A DNA stretch of 18,522 nucleotides from an uncultured Collinsella sp. Its GTDB lineage: Bacteria > Actinomycetota > Coriobacteriia > Coriobacteriales > Coriobacteriaceae. The notes beneath the pieces were generated by a model. It was given only the letters and a program-made list of their open reading frames with translations. It had not been told where the DNA came from and made no database searches. The stretch's first letter is position 1. Each line of letters opens with the position of its first letter. The position numbers were made by a program, and so were the translations under genes. Below are positions 1 through 7,178 of this stretch, one piece after another. The stretch covers positions 1-18,522 of the forward strand of contig CABSBA010000009.1 of the NCBI GenBank assembly GCA_902475825.1, in the 5' to 3' direction.

Positions 1-3
1 ACA

Positions 4-26
4 GGAGGCCACTTAATGTGGCCTCC
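4..26. other. perfect 9-bp hairpin at window edge
   Basis: GGAGGCCAC and GTGGCCTCC form a perfect inverted repeat around a 5-nt loop. No T-run follows on the plus strand, and the other side runs off the window. It may be the terminator stem of a gene outside the window, on either strand. No coding region is visible between it and the promoter at 94. Confidence 0.5.
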
Positions 27-42
27 GTCGTGAGCAGGACTG

Positions 43-103
43 TAGAGCAGGAAACTTAACCCCCACACCCCTCACGCGGCGGGCAAACTCGCCTTGTGCT
101 CTA
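43..103. other. nested inverted repeats upstream of importer promoter
   Basis: TAGAGCA (43-49) pairs with TGCTCTA (97-103) and encloses a second hairpin, GGCGGG-CAAA-CTCGCC (78-93). The right outer arm overlaps the proposed -35 box at 94-99. Any RNA form would therefore come from an upstream transcript or from the minus strand. I do not recognise an RNA family here. Confidence 0.35.
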
Positions 104-122
104 TCACGCTAAAGTGTATGAT
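94..122 (+). promoter_or_regulatory. sigma70-type promoter of amino acid importer operon
   Basis: A -35 box TTGTGC (94-99), a 17-nt spacer and a -10 box TATGAT (117-122) predict a start near 129. That gives a 5' leader of about 50 nt before the first gene. Confidence 0.65.
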
Positions 123-160
123 TCTGAACGTTACATGACTCACTTTACTTAACTAAAGTG
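110..160. promoter_or_regulatory. operator-like TAAAGTG repeats
   Basis: TAAAGTG occurs at 110-116, abutting the -10 box. A palindrome follows downstream of the predicted start: CACTTTA (141-147), 6 nt, TAAAGTG (154-160). Three copies of one heptamer around a promoter suggest a repressor or attenuator site for the importer operon. The regulator is unknown. Confidence 0.5.
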
Positions 161-178
161 CCATCAAGGGGGAATACC

Positions 179-1036
179 ATGAATACCGATATGTCTCGTC
201 GTCAGTTTGTTGGTCTAGCCGGCTCACTCGCTACGGTTCTAGGCCTTGGCCTGGTTGGCTGTGGCGGCGCCGGCAAGGGCTCTGCTGCCGGATCTACCGC
301 GGCAAAGGATGTGAAGGGCGCCGCCGAGTCCAAGAAGCTCGTGGTGGGCTTTGACAAGTCCTATCCTCCGTACGGCTTTGTGGGCGACGACGGCGAGTAC
401 ACCGGCTTTGATCTCGATCTGGCCAAGGCCGTTGCCGATAAGCAGGGCTGGGAGGTCAAATACGAGGCCATCGACTGGGACGCTAAGGACACGCTGCTCA
501 ACTCGGGCGCCATCAACTGCATCTGGAACGGCTTTACCATGGAGGGCCGCGAGGACGACTACACGTTCTCCGAGCCGTATATGCTCAACGAGCAGGTACT
601 GGTGGTCAAGAAGGACGCGGACATCAAAAGCTGGGACGATCTTGCCGGCAAGACGGTGGTCACCCAGACCGATTCCGCTGCTCAGGACGTGCTCGAGGGT
701 GACCAGAAGGATCTGGCGGCGACGTTTGCCACGCTCGACACCATCGGCGAGTACAACACGGCCTTTATGCAGCTCGAGAGCGGCGCGGTCGATGCCGTGG
801 CTTGCGACCTTTCGATTGCCCAGTATCAGCTTGCCGCCAAGCCCGATGCCTATACGCAGCTTGATGAGCCGCTGTCCAGCGAGCACTACGCCGTCGGCTT
901 TAAGAAGGGCGACACCAAGTCGGCCGATGCCGTGACCGAGTCGCTCAAGGCACTCTATGAGGACGGCGCGGTCAAGGACCTCTGCGATAAATATGCAGAT
1001 TACGGTCTATCCTTCGACAACTGGGTTTTGAAATAA
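179..1036 (+). CDS. polar amino acid ABC transporter substrate-binding lipoprotein (Tat-exported)
   Basis: This is a 285-aa solute-binding protein of the SBP_bac_3 (PBP2) family, which captures an amino acid outside the membrane and passes it to the permease encoded next. The N-terminus has a twin-arginine motif (SRRQF, Arg7-Arg8) followed by a hydrophobic stretch and a lipobox LVGC with Cys28, so a folded, lipid-anchored protein is expected. A Gly/Ala/Ser linker follows, then family motifs such as VGFDKSYPPYGF and GFDLDLAKAVA. The ATG at 179 is chosen because AAGGGGG (166-172) sits 6 nt upstream. A GTG at 158 in the same frame lies inside the operator palindrome and has no ribosome site. The stop overlaps the next start (TAATG). 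The exact substrate cannot be read from sequence. Confidence 0.9.
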   Translation: MNTDMSRRQFVGLAGSLATVLGLGLVGCGGAGKGSAAGSTAAKDVKGAAESKKLVVGFDKSYPPYGFVGDDGEYTGFDLDLAKAVADKQGWEVKYEAIDWDAKDTLLNSGAINCIWNGFTMEGREDDYTFSEPYMLNEQVLVVKKDADIKSWDDLAGKTVVTQTDSAAQDVLEGDQKDLAATFATLDTIGEYNTAFMQLESGAVDAVACDLSIAQYQLAAKPDAYTQLDEPLSSEHYAVGFKKGDTKSADAVTESLKALYEDGAVKDLCDKYADYGLSFDNWVLK

Positions 1037-1689
1037 TGTCTATCCAAGTCATGATGCAGATGCTTGGCCAGGGATTCTTGGTCAGTTTGCAGTTGTTTGT
1101 GCTGACGCTGCTCGGGTCGATTCCGCTGGGAATCCCCGTGGCGTTTATGCGCATGAGCAAGGTCGCGCCGCTACGCTGGATTGCGCGTATCTACATTTCG
1201 GTGATGCGCGGCACGCCGCTCATGCTACAGATGTTTGCCATCTACTTTGCCCCGTACTACGTGTTTGGCATCTCGCTCACGCCCGATTCCAAATGGACGG
1301 CGTGTGTCGTGGCGTTCATCATCAACTACGCCGGCTACTTTGCCGAAATCTATCGCTCGGGCTTGCAGTCCATTCCGCGCGGTCAATACGAGGCAGCCGA
1401 GGTGCTGGGCTATTCGCGTCTGCAGACATTTTTGTACATTGTGATGCCGCAAGTCGCCAAGCGTATTCTGCCGGCGATGGGCAACGAGATCATCACGCTG
1501 GTCAAGGACACGTCGCTGGCGTTTGCCATCGGCGTGGGGGAGATGTTCTCGACGGCTAAGGCGCTGGTCGCCTCGCAGGTGAGCATGGTGCCGTTTGCGA
1601 TCGCGGCGCTGATCTACTGGGTCTTTAACTTTGTGGTCGAGATGCTGTTGGGCGCCGCGGAGAAAAAATTGGATTACTACCATGACTAA
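1036..1689 (+). CDS. polar amino acid ABC transporter permease
   Basis: A 217-aa inner-membrane permease of the HisM/GlnP family, the translocation channel of the importer. It has about five hydrophobic segments (first near residues 13-37) and the cytoplasmic EAA loop that docks the ATPase at about residues 119-139 (EAAEVLGYSRLQ...MPQ). The family motif RGTP occurs near residue 58. Its start overlaps the stop of the binding-protein gene by one base and its end overlaps the ATPase gene by 8 bases. The three genes are therefore almost certainly one translationally coupled operon. A single permease gene implies a homodimeric channel unless it pairs with the second permease at 10216. Confidence 0.92.
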   Translation: MSIQVMMQMLGQGFLVSLQLFVLTLLGSIPLGIPVAFMRMSKVAPLRWIARIYISVMRGTPLMLQMFAIYFAPYYVFGISLTPDSKWTACVVAFIINYAGYFAEIYRSGLQSIPRGQYEAAEVLGYSRLQTFLYIVMPQVAKRILPAMGNEIITLVKDTSLAFAIGVGEMFSTAKALVASQVSMVPFAIAALIYWVFNFVVEMLLGAAEKKLDYYHD

Positions 1690-2446
1690 TTCGGTAATGA
1701 ACATAACGAACGCGCGCAAGGCGTTTGGCGGCAATGAGGTGCTCAAGGATATCTCGCTCGAGGTAAAGCGTGGCGAGGTCGTGGCGATTATCGGGCCTTC
1801 GGGCGGCGGTAAGTCAACGCTGTTGCGCTGCGCCACGCTGCTCGAGACGCTCGACGGCGGCTCGCTTTCGTTTGGCGACCTTGCGGTTGCGACGGATGCG
1901 GGATCGGGTGCGATATATGCGAAAGGCGATGTTCCCAAGCGAGCGCGTTCGCGTTTTGGTCTGGTGTTCCAGAACTACAATCTGTTCCCGCATTATACCG
2001 TGATGAAAAACATCACCGATGCGCCGATTCGCGTGCTTAAGCGTCCGCGCGAGCAGGCGGAAGCCCGCGCTCACGAGCTGATTGCGCAAATGGGGCTGAC
2101 GGGCAACGAGAACAAGGTGCCGTGTGAGCTTTCGGGCGGTCAGCAGCAGCGCGTGAGTATTGCCCGCGCCCTGGCGCTCGATCCGGAAATCCTATTCTTT
2201 GACGAGCCGACCTCGGCGCTCGACCCCGAGCTGACGGCCGAGGTGCTGCGTGTCATTAAGGACCTGGCGGCGCAGAATATGACGATGGTAATCGTGACCC
2301 ACGCGATGCAGTTTGCGCGCGATGTCGCCGACCGTGTGGTCTTTATGGACGGCGGTCGTATTGTCGAGGAGGGTCCTGCCGAGCAGGTCATCGACCATCC
2401 GCGCGAGCAGCGTACCCGTGAGTTCTTGAGCCGTATCGAGGGGTAG
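1682..2446 (+). CDS. amino acid ABC transporter ATP-binding protein
   Basis: A 254-aa ATPase of the GlnQ/HisP family that powers the importer from the cytoplasm. Visible motifs in order: Walker A GPSGGGKST (38-46), Q-loop Gln97 in VFQNYNLFP, signature LSGGQQQR (150-157), Walker B ILFFDE (170-175) with the D-loop SALD, and the H-loop histidine in VTHAM (about 207). The ATG at 1682 lies inside the end of the permease gene and has no strong ribosome site of its own, consistent with coupling. A second in-frame ATG lies at 1697. A strong terminator follows. This is the only such ATPase in the window, so it may also serve the binding protein and permease at 9301-10863; that is inference. Confidence 0.92.
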   Translation: MTNSVMNITNARKAFGGNEVLKDISLEVKRGEVVAIIGPSGGGKSTLLRCATLLETLDGGSLSFGDLAVATDAGSGAIYAKGDVPKRARSRFGLVFQNYNLFPHYTVMKNITDAPIRVLKRPREQAEARAHELIAQMGLTGNENKVPCELSGGQQQRVSIARALALDPEILFFDEPTSALDPELTAEVLRVIKDLAAQNMTMVIVTHAMQFARDVADRVVFMDGGRIVEEGPAEQVIDHPREQRTREFLSRIEG

Positions 2447-2467
2447 GCTCAGCTATGTATTGAGAAG

Positions 2468-2507
2468 AAGCCGCCGCAGGTCTTATGGCCTGCGGCGGCT
2501 TTTATTT
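2468..2507 (+). terminator. intrinsic terminator of importer operon
   Basis: A 13-bp perfect stem (2468-2480 with 2489-2501), an 8-nt loop and then TTATTT, starting 22 nt after the ATPase stop codon. Confidence 0.93.
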
Positions 2508-2635
2508 GTATCGATGGGGTTTAATAATCGCCTCGCATGTGTTCCCCCTTCCTCTCGCCGCCTGTATTCATACGTGTGCCGAAAGGTGTGCATGGACGGT
2601 CGCCCGTGAGGGTAGGGTGGTGGCATAGGACATTT

Positions 2636-2723
2636 GGAGAGTGAGTCGGCTCGGCTGCCGACCATGCTGCTCCCGGGATGGCACCGACCGCGAACTCTCC
2701 CCGTTGGCGTCGCGCAATGCGCG
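2636..2723 (+). other. structured leader of the EF-G-like gene (candidate)
   Basis: GGAGAGT (2636-2642) pairs with ACTCTCC (2694-2700) and encloses a hairpin GTCGGC-6 nt-GCCGAC (2645-2662). A further hairpin, CGCGC-AAT-GCGCG (2711-2723), sits 9 nt before the Shine-Dalgarno sequence. This is a multi-branched fold that could regulate translation, but I do not match it to a known riboswitch. The rest of 2511-2744 shows no gene, and no promoter I would defend. Confidence 0.35.
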
Positions 2724-2744
2724 CGGCCCTGCAAGGAGGTCATC

Positions 2745-4820
2745 ATGGGTGCTCCCAAGACCGGCAATGTAAGGAACGTGGTGCTCGTAGGCCAAGGCGG
2801 GGTGGGCAAGACTTCACTCGCCGAGGCCATGCTCCACCTTTCCGGCAAGACCGCCCGCCTGGGCGGCCACGACGGCACCAAGCCCACGCTCGACTATGAC
2901 CCTGAAGAGGTCAAGCGTGCATTTTCCATCTCGACGACCATTGCGCCGATCGACTGGAAGGGCGCGCGTATCAATGTGCTCGATGCCCCGTGCTATCCTG
3001 ATTTTATCGGCGACGCCTTTGCCGCGATGAGCGTCTGCGAGACGGCTCTATTTGTGGTCGACGCCGAGGCCGGCCCGCAGCCTACGACCGTCAAGCTCTG
3101 GTATGCCGCCGAGGACCTGCGCCTGGCGCGTGCGGTGTTCGTAAACCGCCTGTCGCGCTCCGAGGCCAGCTTTGCGACCACGATGGAACTGCTGCAGGAG
3201 CGCTTTGGTACGCGCCTGGGCGCCGTGACCCTTCCCTGGGGCGAGGGCGAGGACTTCGACGGCATCATCGACCTGGTGCGCATGAAGGCGCGCCATTGCA
3301 ACGGCACCGAAGCCGTTGAGTCGGAGATTCCCGAGGAGTATCGTGCCCAGGCCGAGGAGGCCCATGACCGTCTGTGCGAGCTGGTAGCCGAGGCTGACGA
3401 CGAACTGATGATGAAGTACCTGGAAGGCGAGGAGACGCTGACGCAGGAGGAGCTTGAAGGCCTGCTGTCGAAGGCGATCGCCGAGCGCATCTTTGTGCCG
3501 GTCTTTGCGGGCGATTGCATTAAGGAGCAGGGCGTCAACTCGCTGATGGACGACATCGCCACGTACTTCCCGGCACCGACGGACTACGGCGAGATGCCGC
3601 TCATCGACGGCGATTCGCTTAAGATCTCGAGTGACGATGACCGTCCGGTGGCATTTGTGTTTAAGACCCTGGCCGATCCGCAGCAGGGCCGCATCAGCTT
3701 TATCAAGGTGCTGACGGGCACGCTTGAGCCGGGCCTTGAGCTGATCAACGCGCGTACCCGCAAGAGCGATCGTCTGGCTCACCTGTATGTGATGTGCGGC
3801 CGCGACATGACTGAGGTTGGCCACGCTTATGCCGGCGATATCATCGTGGCGCCCAAGCTGGCGGCCGAGACGGGCGATACGCTCTCGATTACCGGCAAGG
3901 TTGAGGCTGCGGCGTTTAAGTTCCCCAACTCGCAGTACCGCATCGCCATTGAGGCCGAGAATCGCGGCGACGAAGAGAAGCTCTACACGTTTATCGAGAA
4001 GGCCTGCAAGGCCGATCCGACCATGAGCATCGACCGCGACGAGGAGACGGGCCAGACTATCATCTCCGCCGTGGGTGAGGCGCAGGTTTCGGTCCTGCTC
4101 AATCGCCTTGAGGACCGCACCAAGGTCGTGGCCAAAAGCGTGCCGATCCGCATTCCGTATCGCGAGACCATCCGCCGCACGGCGAGTGCTCAGGGCCGCC
4201 ACAAGAAGCAGACTGGCGGTGCCGGTCAGTATGGCGACTGCTGGCTGCGCGTTGAGCCGCTCATTGGTCCCGACGGCACGAGCGATGGCTATGAGTTTGT
4301 GGACGAGGTCGTAGGTGGCCGTATTCCGCGCTCGCTGATCCCCGCCGTGGACAAGGGTGTCCAGGAGACCATGAAGGACGGCATCATTGCCGGCTACCCG
4401 CTCACGGGCATTCGCGTGGCTGTGTACGACGGCTCGTATCACAGCGTCGACTCCAACGAGATGGCGTTCCGCGCGGCGGCTCGCATCGGCCTGCGCAAGG
4501 CGTGTGCCGATGCCGACCCGGTGGTGCTGGAGCCCATCGAGGAAATCACGGTGACTATCCCAGAGAGCTACGCCGGCGCCGTGATGGGCGACATCTCGGC
4601 TTCGCGTGGTCGCGTGACGGGCATGGAGACCGATGAGCGCGGAGACACCGTGGTTATCGCGCAGGCGCCGCTGGCCGAGCTGACGGATTATTCGACACGC
4701 CTGCGCTCCATCACGCGCGGCACGGGCGACTTTACCATGAAGCCCGCGGGCTATGAGCAGGTGCCTTATGACGTTCAGGCCAAGCTGGTCGAGCGCTATG
4801 AGGAGGGCCGCGCCAAATAA
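2745..4820 (+). CDS. elongation factor G-like protein (EF-G2 type) with degenerate GTPase motifs
   Basis: A 691-aa protein with the full EF-G layout. The start is set by AAGGAGGT (2733-2740), 4 nt before the ATG; an in-frame extension to 2634 runs through the structured leader and is rejected. The P-loop is intact (GQGGVGKT, 16-23). The other G motifs are altered: switch I Thr is Ser61; G3 reads DAPC (80-83), not DxxG, with Tyr84 at the catalytic His position; G4 reads NRLS (134-137), not NKxD; and the G5 region reads FAGDC, not CGSA. Domains II-V look normal, including KKQTGGAGQYG and YDGSYHSVDSNEMAF in domain IV. Canonical EF-G drives ribosomal translocation. This copy resembles the actinobacterial EF-G2 group, whose role is unsettled. 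It is probably monocistronic, with its own terminator. It is unlikely to be a Tet(M)-type protein. Confidence 0.88.
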   Translation: MGAPKTGNVRNVVLVGQGGVGKTSLAEAMLHLSGKTARLGGHDGTKPTLDYDPEEVKRAFSISTTIAPIDWKGARINVLDAPCYPDFIGDAFAAMSVCETALFVVDAEAGPQPTTVKLWYAAEDLRLARAVFVNRLSRSEASFATTMELLQERFGTRLGAVTLPWGEGEDFDGIIDLVRMKARHCNGTEAVESEIPEEYRAQAEEAHDRLCELVAEADDELMMKYLEGEETLTQEELEGLLSKAIAERIFVPVFAGDCIKEQGVNSLMDDIATYFPAPTDYGEMPLIDGDSLKISSDDDRPVAFVFKTLADPQQGRISFIKVLTGTLEPGLELINARTRKSDRLAHLYVMCGRDMTEVGHAYAGDIIVAPKLAAETGDTLSITGKVEAAAFKFPNSQYRIAIEAENRGDEEKLYTFIEKACKADPTMSIDRDEETGQTIISAVGEAQVSVLLNRLEDRTKVVAKSVPIRIPYRETIRRTASAQGRHKKQTGGAGQYGDCWLRVEPLIGPDGTSDGYEFVDEVVGGRIPRSLIPAVDKGVQETMKDGIIAGYPLTGIRVAVYDGSYHSVDSNEMAFRAAARIGLRKACADADPVVLEPIEEITVTIPESYAGAVMGDISASRGRVTGMETDERGDTVVIAQAPLAELTDYSTRLRSITRGTGDFTMKPAGYEQVPYDVQAKLVERYEEGRAK

Positions 4821-4853
4821 CGTGTGGTTTTGTCTGCAATGTAGGTGCTGACG

Positions 4854-4889
4854 AAAAGGCCGCCCTGGGTAACCGAGGCGGCCTTTTTT
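4854..4889. terminator. bidirectional intrinsic terminator
   Basis: The stem AAAAGGCCGCC (4854-4864) / GGCGGCCTTTT (4877-4887), with a 12-nt loop, is followed by more T. The A-run on the left gives a T-run in the minus direction. It therefore serves both the EF-G-like gene (plus) and the convergent nuclease gene (minus). Confidence 0.92.
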
Positions 4890-4945
4890 CCCTTGTTGAC
4901 GGAGGAAAACGGATCATTTTTTGGTTACGGGCGGCGCGGTCGGCA

Positions 4946-5929
4946 CTAGTCTCCGGATGCCTGGTTGCGGCCGGTGGCGTAGTCGATCTGCACATGCGGC
5001 TGCAGGTTGTAGCAATATACGTGGAAGCAGAGGGTCTTGCCGTGGTCCTCGACCGATTGCGCCTCAAGGCGCACGCCACGGCAGACAAGTTCCTCTTCGT
5101 TATACATGGGCGTGACGCGGTAGAGCACATGGTTACCCGTATCGCGAATATAGTTGAGAATCTGCTCCTCAAACGGCAGCATGCCCGTCTCGTTGAGATA
5201 GCGCGTGCCGGTGAGGAGATTCTTGCGGTTGGCGTTTTCGCCGCAGAGCGACCAGGCGACAAGGTGGCAGCGATTGTAGAGGCTCTGGCCCGGAATAAAG
5301 TCGTAGCGCTGCTGGTGCCATCCGGCGGGGTGGATACGCGAGATATCGCCGCGTTTGCCCTGACCGAGCGATTCGGGGCCCACGCAGGCGAGCGCTTTGC
5401 GGGTGCGGCCCAAGCTGTCGAGCTTGGAGAACTTTTTAAAGCAGCCCTCTTCGGTGGCGCGCTCGTATTCATCGAGTGTGAATGACGGCGTGCCGAGCGG
5501 GTGCGTGCTGTCGGCGCGAAGGGCAACGTAGGGATTGCCGGCGTAGTCGGGAATGCTGCTGAGATATACGCCGCGGGCGCGGTCGAGATCGGGGTTTTCG
5601 ACCTCGTCGATGGGGGTAGCGGTACTGTCGGCGGAGCCGTCGTCACCGGTGTCGGTTGCGGCGGAATCGGAGCCATCGCCAGAGGCTTGGCTATTTTGAG
5701 AGTCCGAGGAGCTCTCTGTTCCCGATTCGAGTCGGGCAACCAGGTCTGCCTCGTCGTCGGTGCGGCTGGGACTCTCGTTTTGTTTCTCGGCCAGAGCTAC
5801 CGCCTGCTCATCGCTTTGCGGCGACAGCAGCTTGGGCGCTCCGTCGAGCGATCCTGTGAACAGCGCAAACCCCAGCACCACGGCGGTGCCGATGGAAAGC
5901 ACTTGCTTGTAGGTGGACTTGCGCGACAT
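4946..5929 (-). CDS. exported DNA/RNA non-specific endonuclease (EndA/NucA-like)
   Basis: A 327-aa nuclease of the DNA/RNA non-specific endonuclease family. A short basic N-terminus and a hydrophobic segment (about 10-26) form a signal or membrane anchor. A low-complexity Asp/Ser/Thr/Glu linker follows (about 50-112), then the nuclease domain (about 115-327). The active-site block is NRCHLVAW with candidate catalytic His222, in place of the DRGH motif of other members. GTRYLN supplies the metal-ligand Asn246. The C-terminal CYNLQPHVQIDYATG is typical of the Gram-positive EndA-like subgroup. AGGAG lies 5 nt upstream of the ATG. Family members cleave extracellular DNA or process DNA during uptake. 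No competence genes are in this window, so the role here is open. Confidence 0.88.
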   Translation of the reverse strand: MSRKSTYKQVLSIGTAVVLGFALFTGSLDGAPKLLSPQSDEQAVALAEKQNESPSRTDDEADLVARLESGTESSSDSQNSQASGDGSDSAATDTGDDGSADSTATPIDEVENPDLDRARGVYLSSIPDYAGNPYVALRADSTHPLGTPSFTLDEYERATEEGCFKKFSKLDSLGRTRKALACVGPESLGQGKRGDISRIHPAGWHQQRYDFIPGQSLYNRCHLVAWSLCGENANRKNLLTGTRYLNETGMLPFEEQILNYIRDTGNHVLYRVTPMYNEEELVCRGVRLEAQSVEDHGKTLCFHVYCYNLQPHVQIDYATGRNQASGD

Positions 5930-6081
5930 TGAGGCTCCTGGATGGACGGTTGGGAGTCTACCAGTCTAGCAGGAGCCGGCAGAGGCCGTCCCGCCGAACA
6001 AATACTCAAGATTTGGAATAGACGCTGCTGATTCATTTGCCTCATATGGAGCTGCGGCGGTAGTGTATATGGGGCTGTCCG

Positions 6082-6135
6082 GCGTTTCCCCAGATAAAAC
6101 TTACCAAAATAAATCTGTTCCTTTTTGGCAGGTTA
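6082..6135 (-). repeat. dispersed hairpin repeat, family 1, copy A
   Basis: A 54-nt element, the same length as the copies at 9121-9174 and 12969-13022, with about five differences from the latter. Arms 6098-6109 and 6123-6134 pair, with two positions weakened to G-U type. Read on the minus strand it starts exactly at the TAA stop of larE, and its downstream side is TTTTAT, so it may act as that gene's terminator. It resembles REP-type elements. No transposase for it is present here. Confidence 0.8.
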
Positions 6136-7011
6136 CTGGTTCATGTTGCCGTGGATGTAGGGGGTGACCTCGGGGGAGATATGGCCGCAGCCCAGCTCGC
6201 GCAGCGCAGACTCGATTGCAGCGGGCAGCGGGGTCTTGCCCTTGGCATCGACGGCGCCGCCGCCGAGCGCGGCAATCTTAGCGACATCTGCGGGAGCGGC
6301 TTCGATATGCATGCAGCCGCCGACCAAGCGCGCGCGAACCTGTGCCAGACCAAGATCGTGCAGGTAATCCTCGCAGGCGCGGATCAAATCGACCTTCTCG
6401 CGCGTAAGCTCCTCGCCCGTGGGGACGCGCGTGGCAAGACAGGCTCCCGCCGGCAGGCTCCAAACGGGATAGCCCCATGCGCGCAGCAGCTCGCGCTCTT
6501 CGTTCTTGGTAAAGCCGACCTCCATGAGAGGGGAGCGTACGCCGAGCTCTTCTGCCGCGCGCATGCCGGGGCGGTAGTCACCGCGATCGCTTGCATTGCT
6601 GCCATCGATGACGGTGGGAAAGCCGAGCGACTTGGCGTGGTTGACGATGGCGGTAAAGCCGGCGTGCTTGCAGTGGTAGCAGCGATTGGCGTCGTTGCAG
6701 GCTACTTGGGGGAGCTGCAGCTGATCGACCGAAAGATTGAGCACGGGGAGCTTAAAATGCGGTCCCTCATTGGTTTGCCCGTCAACGGACCGCTCAAACG
6801 AGATCTGTTCGGGCGTGCCGATGAGCGGCGTGGTGAGGTGAACGAGAAGCGTGCTGGCAGGCATAATGCGGGCGCAGACCGCGGCCAAAAAGCTGCTATC
6901 GACGCCGCCAGAAAAGCCGATGGCGACGCGTCCGTATGCCAAAAGCAACTGCTCGAGCGTCGCGAGTTTGTTCTGAAGCTCCTCTGCAGGTGCAGTAGTG
7001 TCTGAAAGCAT
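6133..7011 (-). CDS. larE: ATP-dependent sacrificial sulfur transferase LarE
   Basis: A 292-aa PP-loop ATPase that adenylates and sulfurates a pyridinium precursor during synthesis of the nickel-pincer nucleotide cofactor. Motifs: the ATP loop FSGGVDSS (33-40), DANRCYHCK with Cys111 and Cys114, DGSNASDRGDYRPG (136-149), and GACLATRVPTG with Cys191 at the position of the sulfur-donating cysteine. Three cysteines suggest the subtype that binds an iron-sulfur cluster rather than sacrificing a single cysteine; this is inference. AAGGA lies 7 nt before the ATG. No larA, larB or larC lies in the window, so the gene stands alone here. Its stop codon forms the first bases of a dispersed hairpin repeat. 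Confidence 0.9.
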   Translation of the reverse strand: MLSDTTAPAEELQNKLATLEQLLLAYGRVAIGFSGGVDSSFLAAVCARIMPASTLLVHLTTPLIGTPEQISFERSVDGQTNEGPHFKLPVLNLSVDQLQLPQVACNDANRCYHCKHAGFTAIVNHAKSLGFPTVIDGSNASDRGDYRPGMRAAEELGVRSPLMEVGFTKNEERELLRAWGYPVWSLPAGACLATRVPTGEELTREKVDLIRACEDYLHDLGLAQVRARLVGGCMHIEAAPADVAKIAALGGGAVDAKGKTPLPAAIESALRELGCGHISPEVTPYIHGNMNQ

Positions 7012-7045
7012 GAAACGATCCTTACCATTGAGTACTCGGTTGAAA

Positions 7046-7073
7046 ACTATAATCCTACCGAGCTGCCTGTCAT
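7046..7073 (-). promoter_or_regulatory. probable larE promoter
   Basis: On the minus strand, ATGACA (complement of 7068-7073), a 16-nt spacer and TATAGT (complement of 7046-7051). Between it and the larE ribosome site lies the perfect 8-nt palindrome GAGTACTC (7030-7037), a possible operator. Confidence 0.5.
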
Positions 7074-7108
7074 AAGACTTCTGTCTATGTAACGAAAGTG
7101 CAATATGC

Positions 7109-7123
7109 TATATACGTTATATA
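7109..7123. promoter_or_regulatory. AT-rich palindrome in divergent larE/HAD promoter region
   Basis: TATATA-CGT-TATATA lies between the two divergent genes, about 55 nt before the HAD start. It could be an operator, or hold the -10 region of the HAD promoter. No convincing -35 box accompanies it. A TAAAGTG heptamer, like those at 110-160, follows at 7132-7138. Confidence 0.4.
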
Positions 7124-7178
7124 CAAGTTTGTAAAGTGCGGTAGAGTGGCAGTAATGCAATCCGGTGAGGGGACCGAT

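Noticed and set aside
3048..4442. 464-residue open frame on the minus strand opposite the EF-G-like gene
   Set aside because: Antisense shadow of a conserved gene, with no motifs or ribosome site.
2745..4820. Tetracycline resistance ribosomal protection protein
   Set aside because: It shares the EF-G fold, but the eroded GTPase motifs and the SYHSVDS domain IV tip fit EF-G2-like proteins, not TetM/TetO.
4732..5739. 335-residue minus-strand frame overlapping the nuclease gene
   Set aside because: Out of frame with the recognisable nuclease; Pro/Ser/Thr/Ala/Arg-rich translation typical of a shifted frame.
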